Source: CAYOZL01 sp964408435
GTDB taxonomy: Bacteria > Bdellovibrionota_C > UBA2361 > SZUA-149 > CAYOZL01
Length of the DNA stretch: 31,040 bases
Assembly (NCBI GenBank): GCA_964408435.1
Contig: CAYOZL010000026.1
Span: 1-31,040, forward strand
Reading direction: 5' to 3'
Numbering within the stretch: position 1 is the stretch's first letter; each line of letters starts with the position of its first letter. Below the pieces are notes generated by a model. The model did not search any database. It worked only from the letters and a program-made list of their open reading frames with translations, and was not told the DNA's origin. The translations under genes were made by a program, and so were the position numbers. Shown one piece after another: positions 7,560 to 16,010 of this stretch.

Positions 7560-8360
7560 ATGAGATTATCAATTAAATTAGCAGTTATTTTAACATTATT
7601 TTTTACTACTTTTGCTCAAGCTCAAACTGCAAGATATGCTAGTGAGTCCAGAGCAAACGCTGCAGTGACATATTACGCAAGGGCTAGAACGATGTTAGTT
7701 GAAGCCTTAGCTGAGTATGAACAAGGTAAAAAATACGCAAGACCTGATATGTTGCATGACTCAGAAGAGTTCAGATTAACTCTAATATCTCTAACCGAAC
7801 AGTTAAATAGCTTAGTAGACCCACAAATTAGAATAACAAGAGATGGAGTAAGAGTTAGAGCAAATCCTCGAATGATCATGAGAAAAAGCCAAAGATTACC
7901 TGATGTTATCAATGGCGCTGAGGATGCTAATGATTACGGTGAGAAAAGAAGGCTTAAGAGAATTCAGGAATCTAGAGCAAAGCTATATAGTAAGAAAGAA
8001 GCTGATATGGCTTTAGAATTACAAAAAAAATCAGAAGAGTTAGCTAAAGCGAAGGCTATGGAAGCAAAAGCCATGGAATCTAAGGCTGAGGAGCTTAAAG
8101 AAGAGCCTGAGAGCGAAATGCTAAATAAGGATGAAGCTAGTCTAGAAGAAGAAAATATAGATCAAGAGATAAAAGATGTTGTTGAGCAAAAAGTATTAGA
8201 AGCAAAAGAGCAAGAAGAGGCGATAAGTGCTTTGAATACAGTAGATTCAGAACAGGAAGTTTTAGATGAAGCAAATGTTCAGCAAGATGCAGTAGCATCA
8301 GCAATTGAAAAGACAATTCAAGAAAGATTGAAGAGTCTAGAGGTTGATTTAGAGAACTAA
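7560..8360 (+). CDS. Exported helical/coiled-coil protein, first gene of the main T4SS operon
   Basis: The 266-aa product has a clear signal peptide (hydrophobic residues 6-18, likely cleavage after AQA at about 20-22), so it is periplasmic or outer-membrane associated. The first half contains a helical stretch with YYARARTMLVEALAEYEQGK and then a short strand-rich part (RITRDGVRVRANPRM). From about residue 125 the sequence becomes very rich in Glu, Lys, Ala and Gln and is predicted to form a long coiled coil. I do not recognise a family. It precedes the TraL-like gene by 10 bp, and an AAGG sits before its ATG. Being first in the operon and exported, it may be a structural or scaffold component, but the function is unknown. 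Confidence 0.75.
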   Translation: MRLSIKLAVILTLFFTTFAQAQTARYASESRANAAVTYYARARTMLVEALAEYEQGKKYARPDMLHDSEEFRLTLISLTEQLNSLVDPQIRITRDGVRVRANPRMIMRKSQRLPDVINGAEDANDYGEKRRLKRIQESRAKLYSKKEADMALELQKKSEELAKAKAMEAKAMESKAEELKEEPESEMLNKDEASLEEENIDQEIKDVVEQKVLEAKEQEEAISALNTVDSEQEVLDEANVQQDAVASAIEKTIQERLKSLEVDLEN

Positions 8361-8370
8361 GGATAGGTTT

Positions 8371-8784
8371 ATGCAATTTGATAGCGGAGAAGTATTGCAG
8401 GGTTTAGATGAAGATTGGTCTTTCATGGGTGGTAATGCCATGGAGTGGGCTTGTGGATTAGTAGTGTTTTTACTTATTAGTTTATTTGCAGATAGCCCAG
8501 CAAGAGCAATGCCTTTTATGCTTTTAGGTTGGATTTTAACAACAACTACTTTGGCATCACTTAGAAAAAGTTTTCCTGATCAACAAAGAGGTGTGAAAAA
8601 TGCAGTTTGTACAGCTTGCGGATTTCCTCCACCAGGTATTCCAGCACCATCTAGCTTAATGCCTTTTTGGAGCGGAGCACATTCAAGAGAAATTGACCCT
8701 AAATCTAGATTTGTAGAATTAGATTTAGATCAAATGTTTCCAAGTTTTAGGAGGCAGTTTGAAGAGGCTGAGGAGTTAGAGTAA
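8371..8784 (+). CDS. TraL/VirB3-like inner-membrane T4SS protein
   Basis: This 137-aa protein has two adjacent membrane helices (about 24-41 and 46-63) near its N-terminus, followed by a cytoplasmic or periplasmic tail with a GFPPPGIPAPSS proline stretch. The identification rests on position. It directly precedes the TraE-like gene, whose ATG overlaps its stop (TAATG), exactly as traL precedes traE in F-type systems, and VirB3/TraL proteins are small and two-helix. The tail is longer than in F TraL (about 91-100 aa). Sequence similarity is too weak to be decisive. A strong AGGATAGG precedes the start. Confidence 0.5.
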   Translation: MQFDSGEVLQGLDEDWSFMGGNAMEWACGLVVFLLISLFADSPARAMPFMLLGWILTTTTLASLRKSFPDQQRGVKNAVCTACGFPPPGIPAPSSLMPFWSGAHSREIDPKSRFVELDLDQMFPSFRRQFEEAEELE

Positions 8785-9509
8785 TGGCTAAGAAATCTGT
8801 AAATATTAAACATGATTTAAAACAGCTTGAAAGAGTAGCTGGTAGAGCTGGTAGTGATACTATTAGGCTTTGGGAAGGTTATAGAGAGCAGGCTTATTTA
8901 TGGAGAGCCTTAGCACTCATTCAAATGCCTTCAACAGCATTATCAATAGCTGCAGCTTTAATAATGTATTTAATAGCAGATACTATTATTGAAGTTCCTG
9001 AAAGACCTCAACCTGGTTACTATTCAGTTAGACAATTACCAGATAGTCAATTTGTAAACGCTGCAACTCAAGTAGTTAATTTGATTTCAACTTACCAGCC
9101 CGCAGTAGCTAGAAGACAGTTTAAAACAGCAAGAAAATTTTTATGGGAACCAGCTTTAACAGAGTTTGAAGGAACTATGATGGGTAGTGAGCTTCAAACT
9201 ATTGAAGAAACAAAGCGTTCTCAAATGTTTTTTATAAATCCAAGACTAATCAAAGTAGAAAGGTTTCCTGAACTAGATAAAGTTGTGGTGAGAATTCCAG
9301 GTGTAAGGTTGAAGCTAATTGGTAATAAGCCTCTACCAGCAGACCAAGTGGTTTATTATGTGAAAATGACGACTATTCCAAGAAATGTTCACAATGAATA
9401 TGGAATTGTAGTTGTTGATATGAGATTACGTAGGGCTAATCAAAGACAGGTTAGTCGTGAAGATAAGATGGAAAGAAATGCTGTAAGGAAGCAGCAAAGA
9501 AGGAAATAA
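8784..9509 (+). CDS. TraE/VirB8-like T4SS assembly protein
   Basis: The 241-aa protein has a 45-residue cytoplasmic N-terminus, one membrane helix (about 45-68) and a periplasmic domain of about 130 residues. The layout and sequence pattern match F TraE: a helix with QFVNAATQVVNLISTYQP, then paired strands including RVEFPELDKVVVRIPGVR-like residues and a VVYYVKMTTIPRN strand. TraE/VirB8 forms the inner-membrane platform beside TraB and TraK. The final 30 residues are very basic (RRANQRQVSREDKMER and KQQRRK), an extension not seen in F TraE. Its start overlaps the TraL-like stop, implying translational coupling. Confidence 0.72.
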   Translation: MAKKSVNIKHDLKQLERVAGRAGSDTIRLWEGYREQAYLWRALALIQMPSTALSIAAALIMYLIADTIIEVPERPQPGYYSVRQLPDSQFVNAATQVVNLISTYQPAVARRQFKTARKFLWEPALTEFEGTMMGSELQTIEETKRSQMFFINPRLIKVERFPELDKVVVRIPGVRLKLIGNKPLPADQVVYYVKMTTIPRNVHNEYGIVVVDMRLRRANQRQVSREDKMERNAVRKQQRRK

Positions 9510-9537
9510 AGGTAGAAAGAAAAAATAAGGACGTTTT

Positions 9538-10341
9538 ATGAATAGGTTTTATAATATTATATTTTCAACAATCGTAGTGGCTATATTTACTACATCTGTA
9601 TCTGTTAGCCCGGCTTTAGCTAGAGAAGTTAAATACTCAGGTGGAGAAGTTGCAGTTTATGTAACTCCTGGAGAGCCAACACAAATTACTTTTCCAAGTA
9701 AAATTGAAGGTGGTTTTAAAAGAAAACATTCTTCATTAGCACTTCAAAGACAAGAGAATTTTTTAGTTGTATTCGCACAGCCTGAAATTCCTTATGAAGG
9801 TGAAGCTTTACTAGTTCACTTAAATGATAAGCGTTCATATGCAATAAGAATTCTTCCATCTGATGATGATAACACTAGAGATGAGTTCATTGATGTTAGA
9901 GATGATAGAGCAGATGTGCTTGGAGATAACGTAGCTCAAAAAGATCCTTACTTACAACCAAGAGGTTTTACTCCTCCAAGTTTCGTAAGTGGTTTAATGA
10001 GAGAAATGATTTTAACTGCTGAATTTGGGAAAAGAGGAAGTATTCCAGGATACAGAAGGTCAAATAGATACACAGGTGAGACTGTTCTACATGACGGAGC
10101 AATTGAAGCTAAGATTAAAGAAATTTTTATGGGAAGTGATCTTTGGGGCTATGTTTTAGAGGTTAAAAACCTACAAAATACAGCTTATAAGATTAATCCA
10201 GCTACTTTTCGTTTAGATGGAACAAGAGCAGTAGTGGCAGAGAATTGGGAGTTATCTCCTAAGCCAAGAACTGCTGAGCAAAAATTAGCTAAGGGCGATA
10301 GCTCAAAGGTTTATATAGTAACAAGATCTTTAAAGAGATAG
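9538..10341 (+). CDS. TraK/VirB9-like secretin-type T4SS core protein
   Basis: A 267-aa exported protein with a signal peptide ending near ALA (residues 26-28). Mature residues begin with beta-strands (GGEVAVYVTPGEPTQITFPS), the classic start of TraK/VirB9 domains. The C-terminal domain (about 200-267) has the TraK pattern: Y-x-L-E-V-K-N-L-x-N-T, a strand with INPATFRLDGTRAVVAENW, and a final VYIVTRSLKR strand. TraK sits in the outer-membrane core complex with TraB and TraV. It lies between TraE-like and TraB-like genes, as in F plasmid. A good AAGGA precedes the ATG. Confidence 0.75.
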   Translation: MNRFYNIIFSTIVVAIFTTSVSVSPALAREVKYSGGEVAVYVTPGEPTQITFPSKIEGGFKRKHSSLALQRQENFLVVFAQPEIPYEGEALLVHLNDKRSYAIRILPSDDDNTRDEFIDVRDDRADVLGDNVAQKDPYLQPRGFTPPSFVSGLMREMILTAEFGKRGSIPGYRRSNRYTGETVLHDGAIEAKIKEIFMGSDLWGYVLEVKNLQNTAYKINPATFRLDGTRAVVAENWELSPKPRTAEQKLAKGDSSKVYIVTRSLKR

Positions 10342-10348
10342 GTTTTTT

Positions 10349-11488
10349 ATGAAGTTAGATGATTTAAAACTCTTAATTAAAAATGACCGCAGAATCATGT
10401 TTGCGGCAATATTTTTAATCGTAGCAATTTTTATTACTCTACTAACAAGTGGTGGTAGTGGTAAAAGAAGAGCGAGAATAGTTCCAGAAGTTTCTCCTAG
10501 TCAGCAAGGAACAGGAGCAAATGAGGCTTATGGTGATTTAATCGTAGCTTTTAAAAATGATATTGAATCTGGAAAGCAAGAAAGAAAAGAGCTTTATGAT
10601 GTGCTTCATAGAACTACAGTAGATTTAAAAGAAAGAAGAAAAAGAGTTGATGGTATTTTTGAAACTCTTGTTGATAAATTTGAGCAGTTAGCTAGGGAAG
10701 TTGATTCATTAGCATCAGCTCTAAAATCTCAAAGTGCAGATGTTCCTTTACCTGGGAGTATTGAGTTAGACGGCCCAGATGAGTTAGAGCCATTAGGTTT
10801 CGATACTCCTACTGTTGCCCCGCCTCCACCAGAGCCAGAGCCACTTAGAGTAAGTGTGATTGCTCCAGGAGATCAGGTTCAAGTTCAATTAATTACTGGT
10901 GTTAATGCTCCAACTGATGGAACACCTTATCCGGTAGTATTTAAGCTCGTTGGTCCTGTAGAAGGTCCAGATGGTTCATCATTAGATTTAGGAGAAGCAA
11001 GATTAATTGCTGCGGCTCAAGGTTCAGAGACAGATGGTAGAGCGTTATTTAGATTAACTCAGTTATCTATTAGACATCCAAATGGCAGAAGAGCAGTTAT
11101 TGATGTTGATGGCTGGATTGTTGGTGAGGATGGAGTAAGAGGTATGCAGGGTAAGTTAATTGATAAGCTTGGAAGATTAATTGCAGCTACTGCAGTTGTG
11201 AGTGGAATATCTGCATTTGGTGAAAGATTAGACCAAAGAACAAATGTAAGAGTGGCCAATGGTGGAGGTTTAGCAGTAAGTGGAGAGGATTTAGATTTTG
11301 CAGCAGCTTCTGCAATCACTGATGCCTCAAATAGATTAGGTGGAGTTTTACTTAATAGGTATGAGTCTTTAATCCCTGTAGTTGAAATACTTTCAGGAAG
11401 AGAAGCAGCCGCGATATTTTCAAGGCCAGCTGAAATAGCAATTTTACAAAATGAACTAGCTTTTGGAGGCGGGGCACCCGCTTTATAG
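10349..11488 (+). CDS. TraB/VirB10-like T4SS channel protein
   Basis: This 379-aa protein has the canonical VirB10/TraB architecture. A short basic cytoplasmic tail is followed by one membrane helix (about 18-36), a periplasmic coiled coil (about 60-125) and a proline-rich linker (APPPPEPEPL, about 150-165). The C-terminal beta-barrel domain starts at SVIAPGDQVQVQLITGV. Strands with PYPVVFKLVGPV, ARLIAAAQGSETDGRALFRL and DGWIVGEDGVRGMQG are typical of TraB/TrbI, ending in a Gly/Ala-rich stretch. VirB10-type proteins span from inner to outer membrane and gate the channel. It starts 8 bp after the TraK-like stop. Shorter than F TraB (475 aa). Confidence 0.8.
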   Translation: MKLDDLKLLIKNDRRIMFAAIFLIVAIFITLLTSGGSGKRRARIVPEVSPSQQGTGANEAYGDLIVAFKNDIESGKQERKELYDVLHRTTVDLKERRKRVDGIFETLVDKFEQLAREVDSLASALKSQSADVPLPGSIELDGPDELEPLGFDTPTVAPPPPEPEPLRVSVIAPGDQVQVQLITGVNAPTDGTPYPVVFKLVGPVEGPDGSSLDLGEARLIAAAQGSETDGRALFRLTQLSIRHPNGRRAVIDVDGWIVGEDGVRGMQGKLIDKLGRLIAATAVVSGISAFGERLDQRTNVRVANGGGLAVSGEDLDFAAASAITDASNRLGGVLLNRYESLIPVVEILSGREAAAIFSRPAEIAILQNELAFGGGAPAL

Positions 11489-11553
11489 TGTGGTTCATAA
11501 TTAAGGGGCTTATAAAAAAGGTTTTTTAAGAAGAGTTTTTTAGGAGAAGGGAA

Positions 11554-12024
11554 ATGAGTAGGTTTTTAAACATTTTATTTATATTAGCTTTAGCAAGTTC
11601 ATGTGCTGTTGTTGGTCCAATAGCTGATGAAGCAAGTCCTTTTACTGAGGGTAATGCAACAACAGAATTAGGTAAAAGAGATTTATCTGCTCTACAAAGT
11701 TCAGGTGCTAGTGGTCCAGCAAGTTCTTCAAGACACGCTTTAGAAGTTTTAGGTTCATACAGAAGAGCTCAGGCTCCAGAGCCTGCATATCCAGTAGTTA
11801 GGCCTGCAGAAGTTAGATTAATGTGGATTCCTGATCATTTAAACAAGCATGGAGATTTAGTTACTTCTCATTATTATTACTTAAGAGTTTTAAATGATAG
11901 ATGGGCTGTGCAAGATGCTTTTGAGCTTGAAGGTCAATTAAAAGGTAATGCTTCGAATGCTGGTTCTAGTTCATTTGGTTCTGGTGGTGGTGGTTCTTCA
12001 TCTTGGGTTTATAAAGAAGAATAA
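11554..12024 (+). CDS. TraV-like outer-membrane lipoprotein
   Basis: The 156-aa product begins with a lipoprotein signal (lipobox ASSC, Cys17). A Ser/Gly/Thr-rich linker follows, then a short conserved-looking core, EVRLMWIPDHLNKHGDL with SHYYYLRVLNDRWAV, resembling the W-x-P-x(3)-D-x-x-G-D segment near the C-terminus of F TraV. It ends in a flexible SSSFGSGGGGSSS tail. TraV/VirB7 lipoproteins anchor TraK in the outer membrane. It follows the TraB-like gene, as TraV does in F-type loci (without the intervening small genes). Identity is supported mainly by gene order and the lipobox. AGGAGAAGGG precedes the ATG. Confidence 0.6.
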   Translation: MSRFLNILFILALASSCAVVGPIADEASPFTEGNATTELGKRDLSALQSSGASGPASSSRHALEVLGSYRRAQAPEPAYPVVRPAEVRLMWIPDHLNKHGDLVTSHYYYLRVLNDRWAVQDAFELEGQLKGNASNAGSSSFGSGGGGSSSWVYKEE

Positions 12025-12039
12025 AAAGAGGAATAAAAA

Positions 12040-12492
12040 GTGAAAATAAGCTTAAATATTATTTTATTCTCTGTGTTGTTATTTGCAGTTTCTTGCTCAA
12101 GTACGAAGGAAGTAAAAACAGTTAGATACTATCAACCAGTATATAGATCTAGCCCTCCAGATACGGTTTATTCTAGGGTAATGTGGTCACATCCACCTCA
12201 TCCTGTAAAGCCTAGAACTAAGTCTAATGCCCCTTTATTACTGCCAAATTTCAAATTTGAGTTACCTAATACAACTTTTGATGTTGCAGTAGAGTCTCTT
12301 GCTCAAGCGCTAGGCTATAGATGGGACTATCCAAGCAGATTAGCTAAGAAAAAGATTCAAATTAATATGGAAGGAAGTGCTGTAGAGGTACTAGCTGAAA
12401 TCAACAACCAAGCGAAAACTAAACTTATTTTGGATCATTCTACTCGAATGCTCAGACTAGTGAGTAATGGACCAACATTGCCGAAAAGGTAG
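12040..12492 (+). CDS. DotD-like lipoprotein with secretin-N type domain
   Basis: A 150-aa lipoprotein starting at GTG (GAGG ahead of it) with lipobox AVSC (Cys19). After a linker, residues 70-140 form an N0/STN-like fold: FELPNTTFDVAVESLAQALG, a YRWDYPS strand, KKIQINMEG, then AVEVLAEINNQAKTKLILDH and a last strand MLRLVSN. This beta-alpha-beta-beta-alpha-beta pattern is what DotD of Dot/Icm and the N domains of secretins show. F-type operons have no such gene between traV and traC, so it gives the locus a Dot/Icm-like outer-membrane element. Domain assignment is from the pattern by eye. Confidence 0.6.
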   Translation: MKISLNIILFSVLLFAVSCSSTKEVKTVRYYQPVYRSSPPDTVYSRVMWSHPPHPVKPRTKSNAPLLLPNFKFELPNTTFDVAVESLAQALGYRWDYPSRLAKKKIQINMEGSAVEVLAEINNQAKTKLILDHSTRMLRLVSNGPTLPKR

Positions 12493-12515
12493 CCGGCGAG
12501 GATGAAGGATGCTGA

Positions 12516-15269
12516 ATGAGTATAAATAGATTAACAAGGCAAAGATTATACGAAGATGAACAAACCTTTAATAGTCTGCTTCCGTACGTGAAGTGGGACT
12601 ATGAAAATATGGTTTTTCTTCATAGTGATGCTTCTATTTGGTCAATCTGGCAATTAAGCCCAGTTCTTTTAACTTCAATTTCTGATGCAGCAGCTTTTCA
12701 AACTTGTTCTGGAATTCAAGAACTTCTTGATTCGATGGAAGAAAATATCAGCTGCCAGTTCTCTTGGATTACAACATTTGATGTTGGAGATATTCTAGAT
12801 CGTTGTTTGTATGACTACCCACTAAGTGGCGTAGCTGGCTGGATGGCTAGGCGCTGGGTAAGACTTGTTAAGAATCAGTCTAAGTCTGAGCAGTATGAAA
12901 GAAGATGTAAGAAATTAAGATTAGTTGTTGCTTTTAGATACGATCCACCTTGGAAGCAAAAAAGCGCAATGGATGGTCTACTAGATTCAATTAGAATTTT
13001 AACTCACGGTGCAAAAGATCCTAAGCAAGATGGGCAAAGAGCTGAAGAGTATAAAAGATATGTAGAGAAATTTAGAGGAGAAATCGAAGGTAAGATTGCT
13101 AGAATGAGTGATTTAGGCCTAAGACCTAGTAGAATAGATGGACAGGGTTTAATCGATATTCTTTACCCACTGTTTAATAGAAGAAGCACTAAAGGTGGTA
13201 AATTTAAAAGAGGAAGATTTAATTCAGTTGCAGTTCCTCAGTACGATCCAGATGATTTACTATCAAATCAAATTTCAGACACACCAGTGTATCATCCAGA
13301 AGATGGATTTATCGTTAAAGACGGAAGAGTTTATCATACAGTTAGTATGGTAAAGCCTCCTAAGCAGTGTTTACCTTTAATGACGGTTCCAATGCAAAGT
13401 TTGCCGATGGAATCTATTTTTACTGTTACTTATTCAAAAGACGGGCAAGAAGATCAGTTAAAAAGGCTAGACAGATTAGATAGAAGTCTAGGTTTAAGAG
13501 AAATTGGTGCAATGGGCAGAGCTAACCAAAAAGTGTTACACCAAATTTCAACTATTAGACAAGCTAGAGATGAGCTTTATGCTAACAGATCTCAAATTTG
13601 TAGAGTAGGAGTTCACCACTTACAAATTACAAATAATTTAGACGAGGCTAGAAGAGCTTCTAGTGAAGTGCTGGCAATGTTTCCTGCACTTAATGGTGCT
13701 AGAGCGATGTCTCATATGATTAGTGATTTAGGTGTAATGGTTAATACGCTACCAGGTGCTTACGATCCTAGCACAGATGGTCCAGGTTGGACTTCAATGG
13801 TTAGGTCTTCAAGAGCGGCAAGAATGTTACCAATTTGGGGTAACTGGTCTGGAAGTGAAAATTCTTTATTTGTTCTACCTAGTTTATGGAATAGAGAGTT
13901 AGTACACTTTGATTTATTTGATTCGAATTTAGCTCCAAACGTAATTATGAGTGGTGTATCAGGGGCAGGTAAAAGTTATTTACTTTGTTTCTTATTAATT
14001 ACTCTTAATAGAGGGCATTATTCTGAAAAGCCAGATGGAACTAAAGTTGAAAAGCCACCTATTACTTTTGTTTTCGATAAAGGAATGCCTAACTTACCAT
14101 GTGGTTTTGAGAGATTAGCAAAGCTATTTGGTGGTAGAATTTATCAAGCGACTCCATCACGTGCTCCTGCAATGAATTTCTTAGCAAGAGTTGGTGAGAT
14201 GGACCCAGATAGAACAAACGAAGATTTTAAAGATCTATTTGATATTTGTATCGATATTATTGCTGATATGTGCACAGAAAGAGATAACACTCTTAGCAGA
14301 ATTCAGAGAAACGAAATCATAGAATCTATGATGGAAGCTCACTATCGTTTCAGACATGGAAATCAAGAAAGAGAATTTTTATTAAGAGATGTAGTAAAAG
14401 TTTTAAAAGAACCGCCAAGGCCAGCTGAAACTGAGCCTCACTTTCATATGCGTCAAGAGTTAGCGATTTTAATGAGAGAATATTACGGCGATGGAACTTA
14501 CGCTAGATTCTTTGATAGAGCAGGTAGATTAGAACTTAAAGAAAGATTTATCGTTTTTGATTTAAAAGGTTTAAGTAGGAATCCTGATTTACAAAAAGTT
14601 TTTCTAAAAGTAGCTATGATTTGGGCTGATGAGGTAATGAACACTCCGACTGAGCTAGATACAAGAAAGCTATTAGTATTTGATGAAGCGCACGATTTAA
14701 TTGGTAAAACTGCATCAGGTGTAGTTGAAGCAGCATTTAGACTTTATAGAAAACGTAAAGGTATTGTAATTGCAGCATCTCAGTCAGGAGAAGATTTCTA
14801 TGCTGGAGAAGGTGGACAGGCAATTGTTCAAAACAGTTCTCATAAGATTTTCTTAAGACAAGACCCTGCGAAGTTTCATGTAACTGCTGAGGCATTTAAT
14901 TTAAATCCACAACAAGCAGAAACTATTACAAGGTTGCATACAATTAAGGGAGTTGAATCTCAATTCTTCTTACTCTCTGATATTGGAGAAGCGGCATTAG
15001 TTCTTCCTGCTGAGCCTTCATTTTATTGGGTCTCAACGAATAATGGTGATGATAACCAATTGTTCTCAGCGTTGTTGGAAGAAGCTGATGGAGACTTTGT
15101 AGCAGCACTTAAAAGAGCAGTAGAGATAGCTCCTAGAGGTGCAAAAGATTTAATGCAAAGAAGAAAGATGTTTGAAGAGGTAATGCAACAAAAGGCAAAG
15201 CATGAGCCTTTATCTGCACAAACTCAAAAACGTGCACTTAATGTAAAGGATTCAATGAAGGTGGCTTAA
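12516..15269 (+). CDS. TraC/VirB4-family T4SS ATPase
   Basis: The largest protein of the locus (917 aa), a VirB4-family motor (F TraC, Dot/Icm DotO). The N-terminal domain (about 1-420) starts with LLPYVKWDYENMVFLHSD, like the TraC N-terminus. The C-terminal ATPase has Walker A GVSGAGKS (about 480-487), Walker B LLVFDEAHDL (Asp723, Glu724) and a following IAASQSGEDF motif near 750, characteristic of VirB4/TraC. VirB4 ATPases energise pilus or channel assembly and work at the inner membrane. GAAGGA precedes the ATG. Length fits TraC (about 875 aa) better than DotO (about 1000 aa). It lies after the TraV-like and DotD-like genes and 1 bp before the next lipoprotein gene. Confidence 0.88.
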   Translation: MSINRLTRQRLYEDEQTFNSLLPYVKWDYENMVFLHSDASIWSIWQLSPVLLTSISDAAAFQTCSGIQELLDSMEENISCQFSWITTFDVGDILDRCLYDYPLSGVAGWMARRWVRLVKNQSKSEQYERRCKKLRLVVAFRYDPPWKQKSAMDGLLDSIRILTHGAKDPKQDGQRAEEYKRYVEKFRGEIEGKIARMSDLGLRPSRIDGQGLIDILYPLFNRRSTKGGKFKRGRFNSVAVPQYDPDDLLSNQISDTPVYHPEDGFIVKDGRVYHTVSMVKPPKQCLPLMTVPMQSLPMESIFTVTYSKDGQEDQLKRLDRLDRSLGLREIGAMGRANQKVLHQISTIRQARDELYANRSQICRVGVHHLQITNNLDEARRASSEVLAMFPALNGARAMSHMISDLGVMVNTLPGAYDPSTDGPGWTSMVRSSRAARMLPIWGNWSGSENSLFVLPSLWNRELVHFDLFDSNLAPNVIMSGVSGAGKSYLLCFLLITLNRGHYSEKPDGTKVEKPPITFVFDKGMPNLPCGFERLAKLFGGRIYQATPSRAPAMNFLARVGEMDPDRTNEDFKDLFDICIDIIADMCTERDNTLSRIQRNEIIESMMEAHYRFRHGNQEREFLLRDVVKVLKEPPRPAETEPHFHMRQELAILMREYYGDGTYARFFDRAGRLELKERFIVFDLKGLSRNPDLQKVFLKVAMIWADEVMNTPTELDTRKLLVFDEAHDLIGKTASGVVEAAFRLYRKRKGIVIAASQSGEDFYAGEGGQAIVQNSSHKIFLRQDPAKFHVTAEAFNLNPQQAETITRLHTIKGVESQFFLLSDIGEAALVLPAEPSFYWVSTNNGDDNQLFSALLEEADGDFVAALKRAVEIAPRGAKDLMQRRKMFEEVMQQKAKHEPLSAQTQKRALNVKDSMKVA

Positions 15270-15270
15270 T

Positions 15271-15669
15271 ATGAATAGGATAACTAAAAAATTAGTAAAG
15301 ACCATAGCAATTACTTTAATAATGTTTTTTATAAGTTCTTGCGCTGCATCAAAAGTTCAAACTGGTTCAGTGCAAACAGTTGTCTCTCAACAAAGAATTA
15401 ATGAGCTACAAAAAGACCCAGTGCCAGGAACGCATTTGCAACCTTGGCAAGAAACCTATTATGATTATGTTAGAGTTCCAGGAGCAATAGACCCAAAAGG
15501 ACTATACTATCGTCCAAGTCATAAGATGGTTTACGAAATAAGACCTGGGAAATATCAAAAAGTTCAATATCCAGAAAAGATATGTAATTCTACAAGTTCT
15601 TGTGATGTTCAGTTAAAAGCCAATGTAGCTAAAGACGGTGCTGTTAAGGAACAGAGGGTTAAGAGGTAG
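15271..15669 (+). CDS. Lipoprotein A of a tandem paralogous pair in the T4SS operon
   Basis: A 132-aa lipoprotein with lipobox ISSC (Cys24) and start 1 bp after the TraC-like stop. Residues 59-95 carry a motif W-x(16)-D-x-x-G-x-Y-Y-R-P-x(6)-E-x(3)-G-x-Y. The next gene product has the same motif with identical spacing and no gaps, so the two are paralogues. Two cysteines in ICNSTSSCDV near residues 107-113 could form a disulfide. I do not recognise a named family. The aromatic and glycine pattern vaguely recalls the TraV C-terminal segment. Probably anchored in the outer membrane as an accessory part of the core complex. Confidence 0.7.
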   Translation: MNRITKKLVKTIAITLIMFFISSCAASKVQTGSVQTVVSQQRINELQKDPVPGTHLQPWQETYYDYVRVPGAIDPKGLYYRPSHKMVYEIRPGKYQKVQYPEKICNSTSSCDVQLKANVAKDGAVKEQRVKR

Positions 15670-15671
15670 AT

Positions 15672-16010
15672 ATGTTTAATAAAAGGTTTAATAAGATATT
15701 TAATATTAAAAATACTGGATTAGTTTTCATTTCTCTTTTATTATTCTCATGTAGCAGTTCTAAAAAAGGAATAGTGCCTCAAACTAAATATATAGTTCAA
15801 CAAAAGGCAGCAGTAATTCCTCCAGGTGCAGTAAGGTATTGTTGGGAAGAGCCAATGGTAGAGTTTGAACAAAATAGTCCTGGGCTTGACTCAGATGGAA
15901 GATTTTATAGACCAGCTTACACGGCGATTAGAGAAGTAAAACAAGGCAGATGGAGACCTTGTAGAGAGCCGAAAAGTGAGGTTAGAGGAGAGACGAAAAA
16001 TGAATGGTAA
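15672..16010 (+). CDS. Lipoprotein B of a tandem paralogous pair in the T4SS operon
   Basis: A 112-aa lipoprotein with lipobox LFSC (Cys27) after an unusually long basic N-region. It shares the W58-to-Y79-R80-P81 spacing, the Glu at +8 and the Gly/aromatic at +12/+14 with the preceding lipoprotein. Extra cysteines (C57 and one in RWRPCRE) may form a disulfide. It follows its paralogue by 2 bp, and its last codons overlap the start of the next gene by 11 bp. An outer-membrane accessory role is inferred from the lipobox and context. Confidence 0.7.
   Translation: MFNKRFNKIFNIKNTGLVFISLLLFSCSSSKKGIVPQTKYIVQQKAAVIPPGAVRYCWEEPMVEFEQNSPGLDSDGRFYRPAYTAIREVKQGRWRPCREPKSEVRGETKNEW

Noticed and set aside
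12502..12519. Five-codon frame whose stop overlaps the TraC start (ATGA)
   Set aside because: Too short to judge and probably chance; the GAAGGA inside it serves as ribosome-binding site of the TraC-like gene.
15976..15999. Upstream GTG start for the one-TM protein
   Set aside because: GAGGAG lies between the GTG and the ATG at 16000 and is correctly placed only for the ATG.
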